Source of the DNA: Diplolepis rosae
Lineage: Eukaryota; Arthropoda; Insecta; Hymenoptera; Diplolepididae
Reading direction: 5' to 3'
Assembly: GCA_030998225.1 (NCBI GenBank)
Contig: JAPYXD010000403.1
Location: 3,658,001 to 3,722,000, forward strand
DNA: 64,000 bases
Shown: positions 55,729-64,000 of the stretch, in pieces
Layout: each line of letters begins with the position of its first letter
Position numbering within the stretch: the first letter of the stretch is position 1
Translations under genes and position numbers: made by a program
The notes under the pieces: generated by a model
Databases searched by the model: none
What the model was told of the DNA's origin: nothing
Seen by the model: only the letters and a program-made list of their open reading frames with translations

Positions 55729-56595
55729 ACACGTGGATCAATAAGTCCCGGGACTAACTAGGAAGAACAAATTTTTTTGGCAAAACTCTACTTTATCCAT
55801 CAACATAGTCTCCTTCAAAAGCAACAGACTCAGTCCAGCGCCTCATCTAACATTTCCTCGTTGGAGTAGAATCTCTTTCCTTGGAACATTTTTTAAGGTC
55901 TGCAAACAGGTAGTAGTCGCTGGGAGCCAGATTCGGTGAATATGGTGGGTGCGGAAGCAATTCGAAGCTCAATTCATTCAATTTCGCCATGGTAGCGAGC
56001 GACTTGTGACACGGCGCATTGTCTTGGTGAAAGAGCACTTTTTTCTTCTTCATTTGGAGCCGTTTCTCACCGATTTCGTTCTTCAAACGCATCAATTGGC
56101 CAATGTAACGTTCGCTATTGATCGTCTTACCTTTTTCAAGGTATTCGATGAAGAAAACTCCATGAGCATCACAAAATACTGAGGCCATAACCTTACCGGC
56201 CCACATTTGCGTTTTTGGCCGCTTTGGACGCTTCTCTCAAAAATTCGGTTTATTTCGGCGAAACAACTCCAAACAGCCCTCGGAATCAACGACATGTTGC
56301 CGTTTTTGATCCACTGTGAGCAAACGCGGCACCCACTTTGACAACAGCTTCCACATAGACAAATGTTCACGCAAAATAGCGTACACACTGCCGTATGATA
56401 TCTTTAAGGTGTCAGCCATCTCACGCAGTTTTAATTTACGGTTTTCGAAAACGATTTGGTGGACTTTTTTGATGGTTAGCGGTGTAACTACCTCATTTGG
56501 CCGGCCGGAGCGTTCAGCATCTTCAGTGTCTGTACGACCGCGTTTAAACTCAGCATACCACCGACAAATGGTTGTTTTTGATGGAGCAGAGTCCC
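55729..56595 (-). mobile_element. irritans-type mariner, truncated
   Basis: The end at 55729 reads ACACGTGGATCAATAAGTCC, like the inverted repeats of irritans-group mariners such as Himar1. The other end is missing: the transposase is cut inside its first helix-turn-helix near 56590. It sits in the gypsy integrase at a TATATA. Confidence 0.75.
55850..56595 (-). pseudogene. irritans-type mariner transposase (broken)
   Basis: On the minus strand: SAPSKTTICRWYAEFKRGRT, EDAERSGRPNEVV, KLKLREMADTLKIS, then SKWVPRLLTVDQKRQHV, a frameshift and loss of the first-Asp stretch near 56225. It continues AGKVMASVFCDAHGVFFIEY, LFHQDNAPCHKSLAT and HPPYSPNLAPSDYYLFADLK. The SPN site has Asn in place of the common Asp, although the catalytic third Asp of PSD is kept (34 residues after the second). 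Frame ends near 55850 through a shift. The first about 40 residues are absent. Confidence 0.85.
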
Positions 56596-56599
56596 CGTA

Positions 56600-57060
56600 G
56601 CACACAAAAAACACAACAGAAAAACAATTATATTTACATGTGATAGAGCAGCAATCAGTATTGAAGTGTGAGCAGTGCTTCAGGGACCTGGGATTGTCAG
56701 ATTGCCTCGGACATATATGCCCCAGAATACAAGGTCCGATTAGACCAGAATCGAGGTAAGAGGCAGAAGCAGGAAAAAAATAAATAGGAAAGTAGAAAAA
56801 CAGCAGAAAATGGGAGAAGAAATTGCAGGGATAGTAGAGGAAACGAGAATAAAATTGGGGATGCGTACATACAAAGAAAAAAATGAGGAAATGGAAGTAG
56901 AGAAAAAGGAAGAAGATTTCAAAAAATGGAGAAAATAAAAACTCCAAAATAAATAAAAGAAGGAAGTAGAAGAATGAGAAAATAAAAAAGAACAAAAAAG
57001 TAATGATAGAAATGGCAGAAACATAGAGAACTGAAAATATGGGAAATAGAAGAGCAACAC
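56600..57060 (+). other. purine-rich tail of gypsy relic, uncertain
   Basis: A short frame reads LKCEQCFRDLGLSDCLGHIC and then RIQGPIRPESR to a stop. The Cys/His arrangement is suggestive of a zinc-binding peptide but fits no standard spacing. From 56755 the sequence is a GAA/AAG-rich low-complexity run. Confidence 0.35.
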
Positions 57061-58368
57061 AAAATGATTCATTACATTCCGATGTAATGTAACTGTACCT
57101 TCCCCTTAAACTCGATACCCAGCCAGCCTCGTCTTTCTATTTGAATGGGTCCACGTTTTTCAGTTTTTCTAATGATCCTTCAGCGCAAGCGGGTACAATA
57201 AATAGAACCAAAATATCATGACTATGTCTTTCAGCTCTGTGATCGAAAGTGAAATTTTTCCCTATCAAATTAATGTTAAGATAAATAAGTTAACAACAAT
57301 TGTTGCTTGAAATTTATTTTGAAAATGTGATTTTAATGTCATGTACGGAAGGTAAGAATTGTTTTCATTGCTTCATATAATTAAAAGAAAAATAGCGTGC
57401 AGAAAAAATTAGCACTCATAAATTGACAAAGTTATTGAATATTTAATATCAGTACAGTTTTTTTTTTTTTTTCATCAGTATAGGTGATCCATGTTCAATA
57501 ATTTTTTCTACAAAAATTTTTTGTGGAACAATATTTTTCATTTAATCATATGAAGAATTGAAAGCAATATTCTGCTGTACTTTGATTTTCTGTATTCGTG
57601 TTATTTTCCATCAACGAATAGAGAATGATAAGTTGGTTCGAAAAAAAAGAACGAAAGATATAAGCTTATTTATTGGGCCTTTTCCACACCACCCAAGAGG
57701 TAGGAAGACAAGTGCATTTTTGAGGTGGTTTCCCAGAGATAAAGATGTTTTTGAGCAAAAAAAAAAGTTTGAAGGATTTTATGTAATTTTGGTAGATTTC
57801 CGTACGAATAGATTTCAAGAATTCCATGTTTTAGGATTCAAAGTTGTAAAGGTTTTTTATTATCTCATAAGTTATTGAGTACATTAGATTCACATATTTT
57901 GTGATATATTATAATATATATAATATATTTGTGTTTATTATTTTGTAGCATGTCGAGTTTTAGAATTTGATTTTTAAAATTTCAGGTTTTATAGAATTCC
58001 AATAGTATAATAAGTTCTTGAAATCAGTCTATTGAAATATTTGCAGTAACTTCAGTAAATTTCACTATTTATACAATGTGAAGTATTTCCTGACGTTTTT
58101 ATGGTTTCCTGGTATACATTTAAAAAATCATTTGATCCAGGATTCAAAGTGTTACAGATTTTAAATAAATGAACTTATAAAAATCTTAATCATCATCCAT
58201 TCCATATATAGTATTAATAGATTTCATGTTTTGGTGTTAATTTCATTTAAACTAATACTTTCTGTACTCAAAATTTTTGTTCCGCGGTGTATTAAATAAC
58301 TCGTAAATTATCGCGGTTTTGTGAACGCGTATTTTACATTTTTAGTTTTAGCGTTAATTCTTATTAAA
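57061..58368. other. no recognised gene
   Basis: AT-rich sequence with no domain-bearing frame. The frame at 57558-57878 has no recognisable motif. Confidence 0.5.
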
Positions 58369-60060
58369 ATGGCAGCTGCGCGTGATTTCATGCCCGTACA
58401 TTCAAATGCAGACAGTTGTATAGAAAAAGTTGACGCAGAAGAGAACAAAGATATTTATTATTGTTGTGCTTGTGATCGCAATTTCCTTTTGAGCTGCAAA
58501 TCGAAAATTGACGCTCACCTCGCGACTACGAGGCCTCAGAAAAATGCTGCCGACTTGGCAATCGGAGTTAAGAAAAGTAGAGAGGGTTATTCACATAAGT
58601 TTTCTTCTGCGTGGACAATTGATGAGAGGTTTAAGAATTAGATTGAACGCACTCCAGACTGCTATCAGTTTCGTTGCAACGTTTGCGATGCAACAGAAAG
58701 CTGTCGAGGGGGAATTTCAAGTTTAGAGCGTCACGCCGAAAAAGAGCGGCATAGAGTTAAATGTTCAGCACGGAATATTGCAACCGTCAATGAAATTCCT
58801 CCCGAAGTAGTCCAGGAAAGCGTTGATTTCTTTAGGAAGTTGGTCCAAACTGTCGAAATAGATTACGCTAGATTAGGAGCTGAATTGAGCATTCCTTTCA
58901 AGCAGATGGACTCGATATTAAATTTTTTCAAAAAAATCGAACCACCCGTTCTTCAAAAGATGACCGCGGGCGCGACTAAAGTTTCAGGAATCGTACGTAA
59001 TGTATTCGGCCCATACGAAGAGGAATGCTCAGTTGAGATGTTAAGAAGGGTTAAGTTTTCAATTTTCATTGACGAAGGGACCCAAAATAATAAAAGCTGG
59101 CTGACCTTTCTCGTGCGATACGTTGACCCTGAGACACTCGATGGTAAGACAGCATTCTCGAAGCTATTAGAGTTAGATGCAACGAAACTTGACGCGGTAG
59201 GAATTTTCGGTCAGTTCAAACATTACATGCTTAAAAATTCGATTCCATTTTCAAATATTTTGTCCATGGCATGTGATAACGCTTCGGTTAGATTGCAGAC
59301 AGGCTTTCATTTAAAGCAATGCTTCTTCAGGAAAATCCGAATTTTATCATCATTCCATGTATTTGCCACTCACTCGCTATAATTTCAAAGCATTCTTGCG
59401 AAAAAACAATACCTTCTATCGTTAAGGAGTCAATGACGGCTAGTATTGATCATCAAAATTATGCGAAGCGTTCGCAAATTTTTACTGAATTCGTCGATGT
59501 GTGTCAAGGATTAGACTTAAAATTTGTCAAGTATGCGGTAACCCGCTGACTTGTGCGCCATGGCGCCATCAAAAGGTTTATTTAGCTTTTTTCGAGAACG
59601 TTTTGAAATTGTTCAATGAAATAAATATTTTTTTCAACATTCGGAAACTCGCATTCACTTGTTGCACGAGAAATGCCTTCAATTTTTCTCGCGAATCGCG
59701 CGTTTTTTTTTAAGAAGCCTTTGCTCCCTTTTTTGACTTCGGGAAACATTCAATTCGACGATCCGGATAATCAATTGGCATTGGAAGAAGTATACCTCGG
59801 TGAAGAATGCAACGATATTGATGAAAAAATGTTGGCAAATGAAAACAGCGAATCAGAGGAAATTGTTCGTCGGGTGCGCAAAATTTTTACATCAAGGCCG
59901 CTATTCAACTTCAACAAAGATTGTTCTACATTGGAGATGAATTTTTCACTTCACTTCGAGTTTTCGACTCGAAAACAGCACTGAATGGTGCTGATAGAGA
60001 TTTAATATTTGATGATGTTTGGGTTTGTGCAAACAAATTTGGTGGATTTGTAACGTCCTG
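58369..60060 (+). pseudogene. hAT transposase-like gene (broken)
   Basis: The likely start is ATG 58369 (MAAARDFMPVHSN). Two zinc-finger-like parts follow: YYCCACDRNFLL...IDAHLATTRP and, after TAG 58639-58641, FRCNVCDATES...LERHAEKERH. The hAT catalytic domain is clear: FSIFIDEGTQNNKSWLTFLV (first Asp) and SMACDNASV (second Asp). After a shift near 59310 come ICHSLAIISKHSCEK (C-x2-H) and VTR-stop-LVRHGAIKRF, where TGA replaces the Trp of the hAT RW motif (about 59548). Later frames (FYIGDEFFTSLRVFDSK) continue to about 60050, without the hAT dimerisation tail. Stops and shifts make it inactive. A domesticated parent gene elsewhere is possible. Confidence 0.75.
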
Positions 60061-60598
60061 CGTCCGTCTTTTACTTTTATTATTATTATTAATTTTTATT
60101 AACCTGTAATAAGTAAATTTATAATATTCCATTTCATATTTTTCTCCAAAGTCTTACTCATAAAAATGTAAATATTTCAAACGCAATCTCTTCTCTAAAG
60201 ATTGTATAAATTCAAAAACCTTTTTAGAAAATATGCAGCTGCGTAAATATAAAGATTTGAATTTTCTTAGCAATCGGTAAATGTAATAAAACTTGCACTT
60301 TGAAACATTGACCAAAAGATACAGCCCACAATCGTATTCCTTTTAGATATTTCTCTTTGCAATCCTCTAGTAAATAAATGCATAGAACTGCATAGAGCCA
60401 TAACAGTATATAGCTTAGCGATTAGCCATTTCCGGAAATATCGTAAATAGCTTAGGCTAATGGTCAAAAGGGCCCGCGCTTGTACGACGCCCAAGTAAAT
60501 ACAAACAAAGCACATTGTATTTACTGCGCTTAGAAACTAGAATAGGCCATATATATAATAGATAATAAAAATTCTCAATTAATAAGAATGTTAAAATA

Positions 60599-61355
60599 CA
60601 GGGTTTCCCAATAGGGGTGATATGATTTTGAATGTCCCTATCGGGCTCATTTGAACTGAAATTTTTGACGTCTGCTGTCAGTTGTCATCAGTAAGGTCTG
60701 CCATTTAATCATGAGTAGTTTCACGCTTCCACAACGTTTGGAAATTGTCCAATTATTTTATCAAAATTCGAGAAGTTTTGTCGGTGTTCAAAGAGCATAT
60801 CGTGCAAAATATGGTCGTCATTCTGCTCCATCCGCGCTCTCAATTCGTCGAATAATCGATAAGTTGGAGAGTGAATTTACTCTATTGGATACTAAGCCTA
60901 AAAATCGTATGCGTACCGCACGTTCTACACAGAATATAGCCGTCGTACAGGCCAGTATCGAGGAAAACCGTGAATTGTCCGTGCCACGCCGATCTCAGGA
61001 ATTGGGCCTGTCCAGGATGACTACCTGGCGTATTTTGCGATTGGATGTTGGCCTGCATCCCTATAAGATGATTCCGGCCCAAGAACTGAAGCCTAATGAC
61101 CATCGTTTGCGTCGGGAGTTCGCGGATTGGGCTCTGGAATCAATTGAAAATGATCCCAATTTTCATCAAAAAATCATCTTTTCTGATGAGGCGCATTTTT
61201 GGCTCAAGTCTCGGGGGACATTTGGCCGATATATTGTTTAAATCATAAATGGCATAGAATATCCAATATAATAAAAAAGATTTAGATCAATTCCGAATGA
61301 ATATTCAGTGTTTTTATTCAATTTCAAAACATATCACCCTTATTGGGAAACCCTT
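60599..61355 (+). mobile_element. deleted DD41D mariner (757 bp)
   Basis: Ends CAGGGTTTCCCAATAGGGGT / complement, with TA at 60597-60598 and 61356-61357. It is the uninterrupted form of the copy at 20448 and shares its deletion junction and near-identical sequence. Confidence 0.92.
60711..61241 (+). CDS. truncated DD41D transposase, open frame of 176 residues
   Basis: Intact frame from ATG 60711 (MSSFTLPQRLEIVQ) through both helix-turn-helix units (second: SVPRRSQELGLSRMTTWRI) to FSDEAHFWLKSRGTFGRYIV and TAA. It keeps the DNA-binding part and only the first catalytic Asp; the deletion fuses LKSRGTFGRYIV from the far C-terminus in the same direction. Codon 140 is TGG, unlike the stop in the copy at 6833. 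If expressed it could bind the ends of related elements without cutting, that is, act as a dominant inhibitor. That role is inference. Confidence 0.8.
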   Translation: MSSFTLPQRLEIVQLFYQNSRSFVGVQRAYRAKYGRHSAPSALSIRRIIDKLESEFTLLDTKPKNRMRTARSTQNIAVVQASIEENRELSVPRRSQELGLSRMTTWRILRLDVGLHPYKMIPAQELKPNDHRLRREFADWALESIENDPNFHQKIIFSDEAHFWLKSRGTFGRYIV

Positions 61356-61356
61356 T

Positions 61357-62455
61357 ATTAAGAATTTAGTTTTAAATTAATATTATTTATTTTTATATTA
61401 TTTCAGTAAACTATGAATAAAAAATAAAAATGAACTATTATATTAGTTAATAATAGGAACAATAATTCTAATCTAATTTTTATTTGAAACAATAGTTCAA
61501 ACCTATTTGATTGTAACTAAAAACCAATAGCAATTCATCGAAGATTTTAATAATTAGGAATCTACTTTATCAACGAATAAATTTATGAGAATTCAATTCT
61601 GAAGTTAAAATACTAATTAAAATTTACTAAATGATATTCTTACACTCTGTTATTCAATTCTAGAAATGTTAAAGTATTAATTTACATGATATGTATTTGA
61701 ATTTATACACAACATATTTCAACAGTAAATTTTTAAACGTTACTATTCTACCTTCACAAAAATATATATTTCCAATCTTTATAAACATATTTTTAAGTTC
61801 GTAAATTCCAAAAACTAAACTTATTTGCAAAAGATTTAATTCAATTTTCAAATAACGTCAGAATACATATGAGCATAAGCTTAATACTAGAAAAATTAAC
61901 AATCTAAGTTAATTGAAAACTGTTATTAAAGAATTGAAATAATGAAATGTTCTGTTTTACCGACAATATTTCATATTCGAATATGTATCTTATAAATAAC
62001 TTTGCGTATGTTTTCCAATCAAATAAACTCAACTTCGAATATGTAAATCTTTACACTTATTTTTATAAATAAGAAGTTTATATAGAAATGAAAAATCACA
62101 AACTTTCAGAATTACTTTTTATATTTTATCAAATAAATTCACAAAAGAAAACTTATATCAAATTTACCCTTTTAAATGAATAATTTTGTATATTTAAACA
62201 ACATATTCGATGTTTAGTTTGAATTTTACGATGTTTATGTTTATTCATAAAACCAGTTACAGAATAAAAATTAATCTTATGTACTAATGATTCTTTTGAA
62301 TCTTGAAAAGAAGAATATTTAGTTCAATGTAAATTAACTAGTTTGTAAGTTAAATTTTGACATAAATGAATTATATTGTAATTTAACTTTTCAATTATTT
62401 AAACTTAACGAAATCTTTAAGCATAATTATTTAAATAATTAATTTGTAACACATT
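61357..62455. other. no recognised gene
   Basis: Very AT-rich (well above 70 percent by eye), no coding motif and no repeat partner in the window. Confidence 0.55.
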
Positions 62456-62459
62456 TTAT

Positions 62460-63345
62460 TTAAGAATATACAAATGTCGCCATATTTTGGAAGGTGAGTG
62501 AACTTGGAGAAAACTTGGTACGGCCCACAAGGCCCGGAAAACTTGCAACGCCCCTAGATTTTCACACTAAGGGAAGTCTGGGCGTAACTAGGCTTGCCTA
62601 ACAAGGCCAATAGAAAGCCAGGACAGCTACCCCCAGACTTTTCCTAAATTTGAAATATGGTGAGGGAAGCGGGGTGCTGCACATAAAACTAACTGCAGAC
62701 AAAATTTTCTTCATTCATTATAAAATCCGGAAAATTAAAACATAAAATAAAACGAATCCTTCAGTAAAACTTCCTCGTCGGTTGGAGTCTATTATTTCTC
62801 AACAAAATTAACCAAGTTTTATCCAGGATCAGCCGTCTACTGAGGATTAATAAAAATCACCATCATAAATAAAAGTAAGTAAATCATAAAATCGCTGTGT
62901 CTCCCTACTTCTTTCTAACCTATCTCTTTTATATTATTTTATATATTTTTTTTTCTATAAATGTTTGGGTGCTGGTAATACTCCAGTACTAACATTTGTA
63001 CATATTTGTTTCCTTCAATTCCAAATCCTTAGAATCAAGGACAAAGTGGCGTGCTCCCTTTTATGGGAATAGTACGACTTTGTCCTACATTCGACATGTT
63101 CTTTCCCATTTTATATTTCACGTGATATTTTTATTTCTTTATTTTGGTCGAGAATAGTTCATTTAACGAACAGTAGTCCCGGGTTATTGGAATTAATTTT
63201 CCAGACCCGAAACTACTAAAATTATAATATTCTCTTCAAGAATATAATAATACATATATAAAATCTTTCTCTTATGTGTCTCAAGACGTCACATAAGAGT
63301 TTTTAATGTTTGGAGGCCCCGGAGGGATAGCTGTTCAAGATAATT
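62460..63345 (+). repeat. LTR-like repeat, copy 2, with PBS-like motif
   Basis: Homologous to 22830-23360. It runs on through ACGTCACATAAGAG to TTTGGAGGCCCCGGAGGGAT at about 63310-63330, which has the form of the region just after an LTR (primer-binding site, TTTGG-GG-CC-CGG-GGGAT). If so, this is the left end of an LTR retrotransposon that continues past 63345. No gag frame is seen before 64000. Confidence 0.45.
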
Positions 63346-64000
63346 ATTCTCTGCCAAATTTTGTGCATTTTTCCTTACTTTCTTTCTACTTTCTTCTATC
63401 TTATTTATGATAATTTTCTGTGTATTTTTGTGTGATTATTCTGAGTCCTTTACCATTATATATAAAATTTTTCAAGAAAACGTATTCTGGGGGAAAATTT
63501 TAAACTAAATTTTCAAATGTTTTACACACTTTAACAATTTTTACGACTTTTACGGATTTTTAATAAATTAAACGAAATTTCAATAATTTTTCAAAATTTT
63601 ACCTAACTAATACTTTCCAAAATTTTCTGAATCAAAACTAAATTTTATAAATATTATTGTACAAAATTTTCAAACTTTACAAAAATTCTCTAAATCAAAT
63701 TAGGTTTTACGAATTAAACAAAATTTTACGAAGATTTTACTATTTGAAAGATTTTTCTGTGAGAAGAAGAGATCGTCGATAAGGTAGAGTTCGGTTATCA
63801 TAGTGAGTGATTAGAATTCTGAGTTGGTTATATTACATTGAGAACGGTAACGAGAATGAGAATATTACCGAGAACATAACCGACAGATAAATTCTCTTAG
63901 AATTTATGAAAATTTTCTCATTTTGATTTTTTTTTTATGTTTTAAACAATCGAAATCAATTATTTACTGCGTATAAAATTATAGTTCAATATTTCTCTGA
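63346..64000. other. no recognised gene
   Basis: AT-rich sequence with repeated AAATTTT-type words to the end of the window. No frame of note. Confidence 0.5.

Noticed and set aside
57558..57878. 106-codon frame as a gene
   Set aside because: No domain, no supporting context and composition like the flanks.

Overview
The window looks like AT-rich, repeat-laden nuclear DNA of an arthropod, most likely an insect. The reasons are GT-AG introns, insect-type Tc1/mariner, Mutator, hAT, CACTA-like and Ty3/gypsy remnants, and short exons in very large non-coding spans. Nothing bacterial, such as operons or Shine-Dalgarno sites, is visible. A hymenopteran origin is only a guess. Almost every recognisable coding stretch is transposon-derived and broken. 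The main exception is one probable host gene, a secreted protein whose signal-peptide exon (25267-25318) and second exon (37144-37525) are separated by an 11.8 kb transposon-filled intron. It may belong to the 27-kDa hemolymph glycoprotein family (DUF1397).

Layout. 1-1580: AT-rich, no gene. 1581-1742: foldback MITE. 1824-4136: DD41D mariner carrying a second inverted-repeat element. 4740-10240: remains of a very large Mutator-like protein (transposase, then YqaJ-like exonuclease, then a piece resembling a Ulp1-type peptidase). It is split by a Tigger-like MITE (5052-5839) and by a nearly intact DD41D mariner (6721-8025); removing both at their TA duplications restores the frame. 10963-12137: unrecognised, GC-richer coding-like block. 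15765-16973: DD34D-type mariner relic. 17200-18020: foldback repeat. 18336-19245 and 20448-21817: deleted DD41D mariners, the second holding a CACTA-like MITE. 22556-30111: LTR-like sequence, repeat family B, MITEs and the first host exon. 30950-31580: abrupt GC-rich island. 31754-35326: a unit bounded by 157-bp inverted repeats, each with a hammerhead-ribozyme-like motif; inside is a family B copy split by a solo LTR. 37144-37525: second host exon. 38123-41600: CACTG element, family B copy, MITE. 42487-43570: LINE RNase H tail split by a TTAA element. 45432-49426: several MITEs and a THAP-domain relic. 51826-52755: long foldback. 53400-57050: gypsy pol relic with two mariner insertions. 58369-60060: hAT pseudogene. 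60599-61355: deleted DD41D mariner. 62460-63345: LTR-like repeat with a primer-binding-site-like motif.

The sequence therefore reads as a stratified transposon graveyard in and around one gene. Its value lies in dated nesting events, a non-autonomous mariner lineage fixed at one deletion junction, four elements with CACTG/CACGG ends and 2-bp target duplications, hammerhead-like motifs, and the unusual Mutator-YqaJ(-Ulp1-like) coding chain.
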